In this document: positions 27,988 to 36,678 of the stretch, one piece after another
Position numbering within the stretch: position 1 is the stretch's first letter
Layout of the letters: every line of letters begins with the position of its first letter
DNA from: an uncultured Alphaproteobacteria bacterium
GTDB taxonomy: Bacteria > Pseudomonadota > Alphaproteobacteria > Micavibrionales > CSBR16-224
Direction of reading: 5' to 3'
Assembly (NCBI GenBank): GCA_950054485.1
Contig: CATLPD010000001.1
Span: 687,255-751,254 of the forward strand
DNA length: 64,000 nt
Made by a program: the position numbers and the translations under genes
The notes under the pieces: generated by a model
What the model was told of the DNA's origin: nothing
The model's database searches: none
Seen by the model: only the letters and a program-made list of their open reading frames with translations

Positions 27988-29790
27988 ATGTTTGATGTCG
28001 TTCAAATCGCTCAGGGTCAGAAATTAAGAATTGATAACGCACGTGATGAGAACTTAACAGAATTTGGTAAAGCCACGCTGACAGATCGCTATCTGATGCC
28101 GGGTGAAACATTCCAGGATTTGTTCGCGCGCGTTTCATCATATTATGGTGATAATGATGCCCACGCCCAGCGCCTTTATGATTACATGTCAAAACTATGG
28201 TTCATGCCGTCAACGCCTGTTTTGTCAAACGGTGGTACGGACCGCGGCTTGCCGATTTCATGCTTTTTGAACGAATGTGAAGACAGTTTGAACGGTATCG
28301 TTGATCTTTGGACCGAAAACGTCTGGCTTGCTGCGCGCGGCGGCGGGATCGGGTCCTATTGGGGTAACCTGCGTTCAATCGGCGAACAGGTTCGCGGTAA
28401 CGGTAAAACATCAGGTATTATTCCTTTTATTCGCGTGATGGATTCATTGACGCTGGCGATCTCTCAAGGATCATTGCGCCGTGGATCAGCCGCATGTTAT
28501 TTGCCGGTTCACCATCCTGAAATTGAAGAATTCGTTGAATTGCGTCGTCCGACAGGTGGCGATCCGAACCGCAAGGCTTTGAACCTGCACCACGGTATTG
28601 TTATAACAGATGCCTTTATGCGCGCTGTTGAAAAAGATGACGAATGGGCATTGATTTCACCGCATGACGGCCACGTTGTCGAACGTGTTAAGGCGCGCGA
28701 TCTTTGGATCCGCATTTTGACAGCCCGCGTTGAAACGGGCGAGCCCTACTTACTGTTCATTGATCACGTTAACCGTGCGGTTCCCGAACACCATAAAATG
28801 GCGGGTCTGGATGTTAAGATGTCGAATCTGTGTTCAGAAATCACATTGCCGACAGGTCGTGACCATCACGGTAACAACCGTACGGCGGTTTGCTGCCTGT
28901 CTTCGATCAATCTTGAAAAGTTTGACGAGTGGGAAGATCATCCGACATTCGTTGAAGATATTATGCGTTTCCTCGACAACGTTCTGACAGACTTTATCAA
29001 AAAAGCGCCTGACAGCATGATGAATGCGAAATATGCCGCGATGCGTGAACGTTCGGTCGGTTTGGGCGCGATGGGTTTCCATTCCTTCCTGCAATCGAAA
29101 ATGATCCCGTTTGAGAGCGTAATGGCAAAGGTCTGGAACAAACGTATGTTTGAACATATTTCAAGCCGCGCCGACGCCGCATCGAAGTTGTTGGCGAAAG
29201 AACGCGGCGCCTGCCCGGATGCGAAAGAATACGGCATGGACGAGCGTTTCTCGAACACCATGGCGATTGCACCGACAGCGTCAATCTCGATCATTTGCGG
29301 TGGTACATCGCCGGGTATCGAGCCTGTTGCGGCAAATGCCTATACACACAAAACATTGTCAGGGTCTTTCGGCGTGCGTAACCCGCACCTTGAAAAACTA
29401 TTGGAAGATAAGGGCATGAATACGGATGAAGTCTGGAGTGATATCTTCACAACAGAGGGGTCTGTTCAGCATCTTGATTTCCTAAGTCAGGAAGAAAAAG
29501 ATGTCTTTAAAACCGCGTTCGAGCTGGATCAACGCTGGGTGATTGAGCATGCGGCTGACCGCACGCCATTCATATCACAGGCCCAGTCTGTTAACGTTTT
29601 CCTGCCGGCTGATGTGCATAAAAAAGATCTGCATGCGGTCCATTGGAAGGCATGGAAGCGCGGCGTGAAGTCGCTGTATTACTGCCGCTCGAAATCGATC
29701 CAGCGCGCAGAAAGTAAAAACACAGCCCGTAATGCTGCTGCGGCCGTACAGGAACCGCCAAAGTATGAAGAATGCTTGGCTTGCCAGTAA
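27988..29790 (+). CDS. nrdA: Ribonucleoside-diphosphate reductase, alpha (large) subunit
   Basis: Reduces ribonucleotides to deoxyribonucleotides with NrdB. Catalytic residues are visible: Cys in LPISCFLN, Asn-x-Cys-x-Glu in SNLCSEI, the partner Cys in VCCLSS, the Tyr pair in SLYYCRS, and a redox Cys pair at the C-terminus (ECLACQ). The ATG at 27988 follows GGGGAGAG. At 600 residues it is short for class Ia: the N-terminal ATP-cone (overall activity site, about 90 residues) is absent. nrdB follows after 72 bases. Confidence 0.93.
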   Translation: MFDVVQIAQGQKLRIDNARDENLTEFGKATLTDRYLMPGETFQDLFARVSSYYGDNDAHAQRLYDYMSKLWFMPSTPVLSNGGTDRGLPISCFLNECEDSLNGIVDLWTENVWLAARGGGIGSYWGNLRSIGEQVRGNGKTSGIIPFIRVMDSLTLAISQGSLRRGSAACYLPVHHPEIEEFVELRRPTGGDPNRKALNLHHGIVITDAFMRAVEKDDEWALISPHDGHVVERVKARDLWIRILTARVETGEPYLLFIDHVNRAVPEHHKMAGLDVKMSNLCSEITLPTGRDHHGNNRTAVCCLSSINLEKFDEWEDHPTFVEDIMRFLDNVLTDFIKKAPDSMMNAKYAAMRERSVGLGAMGFHSFLQSKMIPFESVMAKVWNKRMFEHISSRADAASKLLAKERGACPDAKEYGMDERFSNTMAIAPTASISIICGGTSPGIEPVAANAYTHKTLSGSFGVRNPHLEKLLEDKGMNTDEVWSDIFTTEGSVQHLDFLSQEEKDVFKTAFELDQRWVIEHAADRTPFISQAQSVNVFLPADVHKKDLHAVHWKAWKRGVKSLYYCRSKSIQRAESKNTARNAAAAVQEPPKYEECLACQ

Positions 29791-29862
29791 GGCTTATGAT
29801 TTAAAGGGAGAGAATGTCCTCAAGTAGCGAAGCGGTAGGACAAAACGACGAAGGAGTAAAAT

Positions 29863-30846
29863 ATGTCGGGATTATTAGAAGAACGCCACACATACAAACC
29901 ATTCAGATACCCATGGGCCTATGATGCATGGCTGACACAACAGCGTGTTCACTGGTTGCCCGAAGAAGTACCGCTGGCTGAAGATGTGCGTGACTGGAAG
30001 AAAAAACTGACACCTGCCGAACGCAACCTTGTGACACAAATTTTCCGTTTCTTTACACAGGCGGATGTCGAGGTTAACAACTGCTATATGAAGCATTATA
30101 TGCAGGTCTTTAAGCCGACCGAAATTCAGATGATGCTGTCCGCATTCTCGAACATCGAAACGGTTCACATTGCGGCCTATTCGCATTTGCTGGATACGAT
30201 TGGTATGCCGGAAACAGAGTACGAAGCCTTCCTGAAATATCAGGAAATGAAAGACAAATACGATTATATGCAGGGTTTTAATGTTGATTCCAAAGAAGAC
30301 GTTGCTAAAACTCTTGCCGTATTCGGCGCCTTTACCGAAGGTCTGCAGCTGTTTGCATCATTTGCGATTTTGATGAACTTCCCGCGCTTTAACAAGATGA
30401 AGGGCATGGGGCAGATCGTGACATGGTCGGTGCGTGATGAAACATTGCACACATTGTCAGCCATTCGCCTGTTCAATACTTTCATTGACGAAAACCGTGA
30501 AATCTGGACGGATAAACTGAAAAATGAAATCTACGAAGCGGCTGATACCATCATCACCCACGAAGATGCCTTTATCGATCTGGCCTTTGAAATGGGCGGG
30601 ATTGAGGGTCTGGAAGGATCAGAAGTTAAGCAATATATCCGTTATATCGGCGATCGCCGTTTACAGCAACTGGGTCTGGAAGCCAGATACGGCGTTGATA
30701 AAAACCCGTTGCCATGGATGGATGAAATGTTAAACGGTGTTGAACATGCCAACTTCTTTGAAAACCGCTCGACCGAATATTCACGTGCGGCAACACAAGG
30801 AAGCTGGGAAGATGCCTTTACCGAGGATGTTTTCAACGCCGCTTAA
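29863..30846 (+). CDS. nrdB: Ribonucleoside-diphosphate reductase, beta (small) subunit
   Basis: Holds the diiron-tyrosyl cofactor. By spacing against E. coli NrdB the metal ligands are Asp68, Glu99 and His102 (ETVH), a Glu in TEGLQLF, and Glu/His in DETLH; the radical Tyr is Tyr106 (IAAYSH), four residues after His102 as in E. coli. So a canonical tyrosyl-radical class I enzyme is expected. No N-terminal ATP-cone. AAGGAG lies seven bases before the ATG. A terminator follows at 30870. Confidence 0.95.
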   Translation: MSGLLEERHTYKPFRYPWAYDAWLTQQRVHWLPEEVPLAEDVRDWKKKLTPAERNLVTQIFRFFTQADVEVNNCYMKHYMQVFKPTEIQMMLSAFSNIETVHIAAYSHLLDTIGMPETEYEAFLKYQEMKDKYDYMQGFNVDSKEDVAKTLAVFGAFTEGLQLFASFAILMNFPRFNKMKGMGQIVTWSVRDETLHTLSAIRLFNTFIDENREIWTDKLKNEIYEAADTIITHEDAFIDLAFEMGGIEGLEGSEVKQYIRYIGDRRLQQLGLEARYGVDKNPLPWMDEMLNGVEHANFFENRSTEYSRAATQGSWEDAFTEDVFNAA

Positions 30847-30869
30847 TGCTGTTAGATAATTATTTTAAA

Positions 30870-30896
30870 AACGCTCCTATAGGGGGCGTTTTTTTT
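30870..30896 (+). terminator. Intrinsic terminator of the nrdAB operon
   Basis: Arms 30870-30877 and 30883-30890 (AACGCTCC/GGGGCGTT, one G-T pair), 5-base loop, then a T run. Confidence 0.85.
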
Positions 30897-31527
30897 ATTT
30901 CCGATAAATCGCGGCAACGGCGCAGGCAACGAAAAACACGGCGCCTGTGGTTTCGAATGTTTCTTCCATCAGGCGGAAAAATCCGGCATTGGCGAAAACG
31001 AAGTCTTTCATGGCAGGGATCAAACGTGCCAGAGAATCAAGCATTTTGGCACCTGCCAACGATCCAATCCCCAGAACAGACAGCAATAATGGCGTGTTGG
31101 AAAAACGAATACGTTTTCTGTCTTTATACAGCCGCACCAACAGATAAATCAGCGATGCCAGAAGCAATATAACAACAATCAATCCGCCGATCTTTTCACC
31201 CATGGGCGCATCACTTCGGGAATAAAACGTCAGTTTCAGGATACTGTCTTCGGTGAATTCCTTGTGCCAATCCAATTCACGCATCGCGGCCATGGCCATA
31301 AGGAATATATAGACCAGCCAGATTTTTGTGCGTTTACGAAACCAAACCAGAACGCCCCCGACCGCTGCTGCTGCAAAAATCCAGCCGTGAAGCTGTTCCA
31401 GCGGGCCGGTATCTTCGGCACTGAAGGCCATGCGGGCGGCTTCGTCCATGTAAAAATAGCCGAACGCCAGAAACCCGATCGTCAGTGTCGATAATACAGT
31501 TAGAAAAATAATCAGCTTTTTACTCAT
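30895..31527 (-). CDS. Hypothetical five- to six-helix membrane protein
   Basis: A 210-residue membrane protein with hydrophobic segments near 5-25, 48-65, 68-85, 112-132, 145-165 and 190-207. A soluble stretch with RELDWHKEFTED follows the third helix; similar REaDWH strings occur in other uncharacterised inner-membrane proteins. No function can be named. It is convergent with nrdB, and its stop lies in the nrd terminator T run. Confidence 0.6.
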   Translation of the reverse strand: MSKKLIIFLTVLSTLTIGFLAFGYFYMDEAARMAFSAEDTGPLEQLHGWIFAAAAVGGVLVWFRKRTKIWLVYIFLMAMAAMRELDWHKEFTEDSILKLTFYSRSDAPMGEKIGGLIVVILLLASLIYLLVRLYKDRKRIRFSNTPLLLSVLGIGSLAGAKMLDSLARLIPAMKDFVFANAGFFRLMEETFETTGAVFFVACAVAAIYRK

Positions 31528-31602
31528 CGAAACAGCCTACACCATATTCAATGGATTTTTAACTATTTATCTCTATAATTAATCGGGAATGGGGGACTTA
31601 AT

Positions 31603-32127
31603 ATGAATGCAACTGCTTTTGATTTGAATTCCGCCGCTGTCGGCCGCGCCAGCGGCGATGACGCAGGAACTGTATTGGGCGCTCTGTTGGAGACGCCGGG
31701 TATCGGTTTGGTGCATGAATATTCGATGGCACAGACACCCGCACCCGCAGCCCCATCTGCACCCGGTATGGGTGGTAATACAAAATCACGCAGTGCCGCC
31801 AAAGGGCAAAAGGCTGAAGCTGTAAAAGCAGCTGATGAAAGTCCCGTGGTACCTGAATACGAAGTTTTCAGAAATGATAATAACGCCGTTGCTTTCTTTA
31901 TGAACCGCCAGCCTTCTGTTGATACGGCGGGGGACGAGGGGCCATATTTCTTTAGCATTCATGAAGGCAAAAACATCGTCGCCGGATCGGAAAACGGTCA
32001 GGTTTTCTTTGCCGATGTAGCTGAAGATGTTGTCGAGGCTGCGATCACGCGCGGTGTATTGCTGATGGTTGAATTCGAAGATCAAAAGCCTATTCGCTGC
32101 ACGCCTTGTTATTACATGGCCGAATAG
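31603..32127 (+). CDS. Hypothetical protein
   Basis: I do not recognise this 174-residue protein. Residues 45-80 are Ala/Pro/Lys-rich and look unstructured; residues 85-170 look like a compact beta-rich domain (YEVFRNDNNAVAFFM, GPYFFSIHEGKNIV, CTPCYYMAE). No signal peptide. A GGGGGA lies ten bases before the ATG. Confidence 0.55.
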   Translation: MNATAFDLNSAAVGRASGDDAGTVLGALLETPGIGLVHEYSMAQTPAPAAPSAPGMGGNTKSRSAAKGQKAEAVKAADESPVVPEYEVFRNDNNAVAFFMNRQPSVDTAGDEGPYFFSIHEGKNIVAGSENGQVFFADVAEDVVEAAITRGVLLMVEFEDQKPIRCTPCYYMAE

Positions 32128-32164
32128 AACGGTTTCTTTCGCTCTATTTTCTACTGTAAATTCC

Positions 32165-32226
32165 ATTAATCTGCGCTTCCGTTGCTCATGTAGCTTAACT
32201 ACATTGCGCTACGGTTCTCGATTAAT
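32165..32226. repeat. 62-bp imperfect inverted repeat
   Basis: Three nested arm pairs: ATTAATC/GATTAAT (32165-32171, 32220-32226), CCGT/ACGG (32179-32182, 32211-32214) and ATGTAG/CTACAT (32188-32193, 32199-32204) around CTTAA. It lies in a 507-base gap. No T run follows, so it is not a simple terminator; a cruciform or a small interspersed repeat is possible. Confidence 0.45.
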
Positions 32227-32426
32227 AAAATTTTCGTGACGATAATAATGCGAAATAATTCCGTTTGGATTTTTCCGAAAAAACACATCATCTAGTAGGT
32301 TAATTTCAAAAAACCACAAAATATAGCGTGACAGGTGATTCGCTTTACGGTAGAATCTATGTATAAGCTGATCCGCTCGGGACGTTCTTATCCTGACACA
32401 GTTTATGTCTCTAAACGCCAAAACTA

Positions 32427-32444
32427 CAAGGAGGTCCATCCTTG
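32427..32444 (+). promoter_or_regulatory. Hairpin hiding a strong Shine-Dalgarno
   Basis: CAAGGA (32427-32432) pairs with TCCTTG (32439-32444) across GGTCCA. The stem and loop contain a perfect AAGGAGGT and the 3' arm contains the TTG start of a 66-codon frame (32442-32642). Confidence 0.45.
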
Positions 32445-32642
32445 ACATTATCGCATATAGAGTTCTTTCCGCGTGCCATAGGCGCCATGATGAGAAAACG
32501 CATTCAGGACGGAAATGCAACAAACATTGTCCGCTCAGTATCAGCCTCCCCTTGGGAGGTTTTTTTGTGCGCAGAACATACACGGTGCCTATCGATCCAC
32601 TACCATTCAACCACCAGAAAAGGAAACCATATCCATGGCTAA
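32442..32642 (+). CDS. Possible leader peptide overlapping phoH
   Basis: A 66-codon frame from TTG preceded at six bases by a perfect AAGGAGGT. It runs through the terminator at 32545-32566 and stops eight bases inside phoH. The protein sequence looks like nothing I know and its composition is not convincing. If translated it would act as a leader coupling translation to read-through into phoH rather than as a protein with its own job. Confidence 0.25.
   Translation: MTLSHIEFFPRAIGAMMRKRIQDGNATNIVRSVSASPWEVFLCAEHTRCLSIHYHSTTRKGNHIHG
32545..32566 (+). terminator. Intrinsic terminator in the phoH leader
   Basis: CCTCCC (32545-32550), loop CTT, GGGAGG (32554-32559), then seven T. It lies 68 bases before phoH and in the same direction, so it could be an attenuator, or end an upstream transcript with phoH having its own start. 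Confidence 0.8.
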
Positions 32643-33375
32643 AAAATCCAAAGTTGCAAATTACAAACAAAAAGCACCAAAGGCCGAGCGCGTTCACAAC
32701 ATGTTCGAAAACGGCTGGGATCCACTTGGCGACAAGATTCAGCGTGATCAACGCTATATGAAGACCGTCAAGCCACGTAGTGAGGGGCAGGCGAAATTCA
32801 TGAAAGCCATGAAAGAACATAATATGGTTCTGTCATTGGGCCCTGCGGGTACGGGTAAAACGTACCTCGCGATCAGTGCTGCGGTCGAAGCCTTTGAAAA
32901 GGGTGAAGTCGACCGCATTATCCTGTCACGCCCCGCGGTCGAGGCCGGTGAGAATATCGGATATCTGCCGGGTGATCTGCAGGATAAAATGGCACCTTAC
33001 CTGCGCCCATTATATGATGCCTTGAATGATCGTTTGGGCATGAAAAAGTTGAAACAATTGATCGACAGCGGTGAAATTGAAATCGCACCTGTCGGCTATA
33101 TGCGCGGACGGACATTGAATAATGCCTTCGTTGTGATTGACGAGGCGCAGAACTGTACCTATTCACAATTGAAAATGATCATGAGCCGCCTGGGCTGGCA
33201 TTCAACCATGGTTATTACAGGCGATCCGGATCAAAGCGATTTGCTGCAGGGTCTATCGGGCCTGGGCGATATGGCGCGTAAATTAAAACCTGTCAGCGGT
33301 ATCGCAGTCGAGGAATTAGCCGAGGTTGATATCGTCCGCCATCCATTGGTCGCAGCGTTGCTGGAAGTTGTTTAA
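32635..33375 (+). CDS. phoH: PhoH-family ATPase
   Basis: A PhoH-like P-loop protein: Walker A GPAGTGKTYLAI near residue 68, RPAVEAGENIGYLPGD, Walker B VVIDEAQNCTYSQLKM, and TGDPDQSD. PhoH proteins are predicted RNA-linked ATPases; the cellular role is not settled. The ATG at 32635 follows AGGA. At 246 residues it is the compact form without an N-terminal PIN or KH domain. Terminators flank it on both sides. Confidence 0.9.
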   Translation: MAKKSKVANYKQKAPKAERVHNMFENGWDPLGDKIQRDQRYMKTVKPRSEGQAKFMKAMKEHNMVLSLGPAGTGKTYLAISAAVEAFEKGEVDRIILSRPAVEAGENIGYLPGDLQDKMAPYLRPLYDALNDRLGMKKLKQLIDSGEIEIAPVGYMRGRTLNNAFVVIDEAQNCTYSQLKMIMSRLGWHSTMVITGDPDQSDLLQGLSGLGDMARKLKPVSGIAVEELAEVDIVRHPLVAALLEVV

Positions 33376-33411
33376 CAAAAAAGAATAAAAGAAGCGAAGT
33401 TTGTTCGGGGG

Positions 33412-33442
33412 AAAAAGCCGGGTGTTACAGCCCGGCTTTTTT
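33412..33442. terminator. Bidirectional intrinsic terminator after phoH
   Basis: AAAAAGCCGGG and CCCGGCTTTTTT (33412-33422, 33431-33442) around an 8-base loop; it can serve phoH and the convergent gene. Confidence 0.88.
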
Positions 33443-34115
33443 ATTTTGAAAACGGTCTGAAAATTGTTTCGGTCTGTTTTTTGTCAAAACCACCTGTTTG
33501 TTCAAAAATATTTAATCCATCAAACATTTTGCCGTACTTATCTGTTAACTCAGGTATCAATTCCTGCATGTCTTTGATTTCTTGCGAAATAGTTTCTTTA
33601 TTTAATCCCTCAATCGGGGTTCCGGTACATATAAGTGCTTTTTTATCATAGTGCTCAAGACGCTTGCCCGCGATTTTATTAAATCCCTTCCGAAATGCGT
33701 CCGATTTAGCTTGATCAGATAAATGGGGTTTCATAATTGCTATAAGCAAGTTTCTGTCAAGCTCCCTAGCAATAATGCTTTGAATGCCGTGCGCGACAGC
33801 TTCGAATAAACGGACATGTACTATGAAAGCGGCTAGGTTTTCTTTAGAAAAAGACAGTAAACCTATATGATCTTGCCATGCGTGAAAAAGCTCGTGCCCT
33901 AAGATTGAGGCCATGGGCTTCTCATGAATATTTAAACCTAATTCTACTTTATATTTACCAGGGTAATAACTTGCGCCTGCTCCAGTTTTCCAGAGGTCTT
34001 TATTTACCTGAATGCTAATACCGTGCCCTTCAGCAAAATCAAGCAGACCCTGCCCTGTCGGGGACTTTCCTAAACATTTTTTAATGGCGGGGATATAATC
34101 TATATAATCTTTCAT
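33441..34115 (-). CDS. Putative metallopeptidase with HExxH motif (tandem paralog 1)
   Basis: 224 residues, no signal peptide. HELFHAWQ near residue 75 gives a zincin motif; a downstream Glu ligand may be in FEAVAHGI. The N-terminal SPTGQGLLDFAEGHGISI and the C-terminal YGKMFDGLNIFEQTGGF with final RPF are shared with the next gene (34135-34692), and the middle part resembles the protein at 21196-22290. The family is not one I can name firmly (DUF6782-like). Separated by 19 bases from its paralog, so a two-gene operon. Confidence 0.6.
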   Translation of the reverse strand: MKDYIDYIPAIKKCLGKSPTGQGLLDFAEGHGISIQVNKDLWKTGAGASYYPGKYKVELGLNIHEKPMASILGHELFHAWQDHIGLLSFSKENLAAFIVHVRLFEAVAHGIQSIIARELDRNLLIAIMKPHLSDQAKSDAFRKGFNKIAGKRLEHYDKKALICTGTPIEGLNKETISQEIKDMQELIPELTDKYGKMFDGLNIFEQTGGFDKKQTETIFRPFSK

Positions 34116-34134
34116 GGTTAAGGCCCAGCTTTTT

Positions 34135-34692
34135 TTATAAAGGAAATGGACGATATCGGCATAATTTTTTTACATCTTCTTTTTCCAGCCCACCCATGTC
34201 GTTAATGAAATTACGCCCGTCAGGAAGTTTTCCGTACAAGTTAAAAAGATTTTGCAAGTGTTCGGGCTTTAGATCAAATTCGGATCGTGATGGCTCATAA
34301 TTGTGTTGGAGGGTGAGAAGACCGCAGTCAACTTGCTCTTCTGGGCGCGTGTCAAAAAGATTATCATATAAAGCAAAACCGCGCAGAGAAAACATTCTTC
34401 TGAGTCCTTTTAGGGCGGCATCTTTTTCTGATAAGGCCGTCAAATTCGGGGAAAGACTATCTAGTTCATTTCTTACAATCATATCGACTGCGTGAGCAGA
34501 GACTTCAATCACACGCGCATTTCTGAAATAGCCAGCTTTTGCACCTAGGGGTGATTTATAATCGCAATATTCAATAGATACACCGTTCTTGCGGGCCTCT
34601 TCCAAAAGGAGTTTGCCTGTGGGGCTTTGTTCGAGCAAGGCCATGGCATCATCAAAATCATTAAACGGGCTTTTCATGTTAATATTATACAT
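34135..34692 (-). CDS. Zincin-like paralog lacking HExxH (tandem paralog 2)
   Basis: 185 residues. It shares SPTGKLLLEEARKNGVSI at the start and YGKLPDGRNFINDMGGL at the end with the protein at 33441-34115, but the peptidase helix reads VDMIVRNELDSL, so no zinc motif remains. It is probably a non-catalytic duplicate. An ATG at 34677 is an alternative start. No good ribosome site is seen for either. Confidence 0.55.
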   Translation of the reverse strand: MYNINMKSPFNDFDDAMALLEQSPTGKLLLEEARKNGVSIEYCDYKSPLGAKAGYFRNARVIEVSAHAVDMIVRNELDSLSPNLTALSEKDAALKGLRRMFSLRGFALYDNLFDTRPEEQVDCGLLTLQHNYEPSRSEFDLKPEHLQNLFNLYGKLPDGRNFINDMGGLEKEDVKKLCRYRPFPL

Positions 34693-34773
34693 AATACAGA
34701 AACTCTGTCAATCTTTATCCTTCGAAAAAGGTACCTAGTTTGTTAGTATCCTGTAACAGGGGGGAGCACATAG

Positions 34774-35526
34774 ATGACAGAATACTTTACATCAAAACAG
34801 GGGCGCCGTTTGGCGTACAATAAAACCGAAGGTTCAGCCGATTTGCCGGGTGTTATATTCCTGAGCGGGTTTATGTCGGATATGACGGGCAGTAAAGCGA
34901 CCGCTTTCGAGGAAATCTGCAAAGCCCGCGGGCAATCATACCTACGGTTTGACTACAGCGGACACGGGGAATCTGACGGAGAGTTTGTCGACGGGTCAAT
35001 CGGTCAATGGGCCGAGGACGCAATGGCGGCATTTGATGAATTAACAAAAGGCCCGCAGGTTCTGGTCGGGTCATCCATGGGGGGCTGGATTTCTTTGTTG
35101 GTTGCCCTGCAACGCAAAGACCGCGTAAAAGCCATCGTAGGGATTGCGGCCGCGCCCGATTTTGTAACAGAGGTTTTTGAAAGTGGTTTCAGTGACGAAC
35201 AAAAGCGCGAGCTGGCCGAAAATGGTCTGACCTATGTACCATCCGGCTATGAACATCCTTATCCGATTTCGCGCGGACTGGTCGAAGACGGTGCACATCA
35301 GAAACTGTTGCACACCGATATCGATTTAACCTGTCCGGTCAGATTGGTTCAAGGGACCGAGGATGAAGCCGTTGCCTTTGATAAGCCTGCCCGCATCAAA
35401 GCCGCGCTGTTATCAGACGATGTTGAAATTACAATGATCAAAGGCGGAAACCACAGCCTGTCGCGGCCCGAAGATATCGAGGTTATTGATCAGAAGATCA
35501 GGGAGATGTCCGGCCTTGCGGCATAG
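34774..35526 (+). CDS. Alpha/beta hydrolase
   Basis: Serine hydrolase with the nucleophile elbow GSSMGGW (LVGSSMGGWISLL) near residue 108, an oxyanion HG-like loop (FLSGFMSDMTGSK), an acidic residue in GTEDEAVAF, and the His in KGGNHSLSR. It resembles the acyl-CoA/depalmitoylase-type (ABHD10-like) short hydrolases. GGGGGGA lies ten bases before the ATG. The 3' end overlaps the convergent gene by 29 bases. Confidence 0.85.
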   Translation: MTEYFTSKQGRRLAYNKTEGSADLPGVIFLSGFMSDMTGSKATAFEEICKARGQSYLRFDYSGHGESDGEFVDGSIGQWAEDAMAAFDELTKGPQVLVGSSMGGWISLLVALQRKDRVKAIVGIAAAPDFVTEVFESGFSDEQKRELAENGLTYVPSGYEHPYPISRGLVEDGAHQKLLHTDIDLTCPVRLVQGTEDEAVAFDKPARIKAALLSDDVEITMIKGGNHSLSRPEDIEVIDQKIREMSGLAA

Positions 35527-36604
35527 CGCTGCGGCCATTTTTCTGGCTTTTTACTGACCACGTGTCAAGGTTTTCAGGATGCCCGCCGGCCTCTTGCAGT
35601 TTTTGAATGGCTGTGTCCATTGCAAGGGTTCCGACCACTTCCAGCATGTCCCAACTGAGGATGTGGTTATAGGCACCATCTGGCATTTCCTGAACGCGCA
35701 TAACCTTGCCCGCTGCAAAATCAAAATGATCGCGCAGGCGCGTCCCGTTCTCTTCAACCGGGTGGTTGCGATAGATGGCTGTATCACCGTGGGCTTGCCA
35801 TTCCGCGGTCTCATCAGATGATTTTGAGGGCTGTATTTTGCCAATATTCTTTTCAATATATTGATCAGCTATAGGGATCGGATAGGCGCGCCCACCGTTT
35901 TGTTCGTGTTCATATTTGGCAAGGCACAAGATATAAAAAATTTCATCGGATTGCTTAAGAACGTCTTTGTATAGCTCTTCATTTTTGCTATAGGGCGTAA
36001 ATTTCAGGGCAAGGGTCAAAAGCTCAGGATCTGGGTTTGTCATTGCATAACGAGCTATAATTTCTTCGTTATGTCCTGTTTTCTCGATAATTTCTTTTAT
36101 CGTGTCCCGCTGTCCTTCCTCGTCTTTTTCCAGATAGGGTAGGATCTTTAAAGGGGTATATTCGGATAACGATTTCAAAAGTGACCATTGTTTATTCTTC
36201 GCGCATTCCTGTAGGGCCTGATAGGACCATGCGGACATCCCGCCGCAAAATAAAATTTTCAAATAGATATCATATTCGGATTTATCATGGTGTTTTGTAA
36301 CCGCGTAACTCGGATCCCATCTGGTAATCAGGCCATAGTCGAATTGGCAGTCAGAAAAATATTTATCCTCGCGCGATTCCATAAGTTTTGCTAGGCGCCA
36401 GATTTGGCCTTTCTTAATTGTATGATAGCAGGATTTGAATTTGGTCTTGCTGGATTTTTTTTGTTGTTTATCCCACCATTTCAAATCTTTATCCGTAGGG
36501 ACGGGAATACCGGGAATATCCCAAACGGGATGTCTCTTCTTTTCTTTGGTGGGGGTTAAATTGTCCGAGCCACCGTCTATGATTGCTTCCCAAATCACAT
36601 TCAT
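35498..36604 (-). CDS. Hypothetical protein, possibly repeat-containing
   Basis: 368 residues, unrecognised. The middle third (WSLLKSLSEYTPLKILPYL, EIIARYAMTNPDPELLTLAL) reads like degenerate ankyrin-type helix pairs, less clearly than at 17693-20027. The C-terminus has DHFDFAAGKVMRVQE and a last segment ending in a basic tail. No signal peptide. The ATG at 36604 is preferred over a TTG at 36619. A substrate of the type IV system is a possibility only. Confidence 0.5.
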   Translation of the reverse strand: MNVIWEAIIDGGSDNLTPTKEKKRHPVWDIPGIPVPTDKDLKWWDKQQKKSSKTKFKSCYHTIKKGQIWRLAKLMESREDKYFSDCQFDYGLITRWDPSYAVTKHHDKSEYDIYLKILFCGGMSAWSYQALQECAKNKQWSLLKSLSEYTPLKILPYLEKDEEGQRDTIKEIIEKTGHNEEIIARYAMTNPDPELLTLALKFTPYSKNEELYKDVLKQSDEIFYILCLAKYEHEQNGGRAYPIPIADQYIEKNIGKIQPSKSSDETAEWQAHGDTAIYRNHPVEENGTRLRDHFDFAAGKVMRVQEMPDGAYNHILSWDMLEVVGTLAMDTAIQKLQEAGGHPENLDTWSVKSQKNGRSAMPQGRTSP

Positions 36605-36678
36605 CTCCAAAACTTTCAATTAACATAACATGTGAATAAGGGTGGAGTCAAGTTTTAGTCGTAAGCCGTGGTATAAAA

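Noticed and set aside
32209..32820. Long minus-strand frame (203 codons)
   Set aside because: It runs over the start of phoH in antisense and has no family features.
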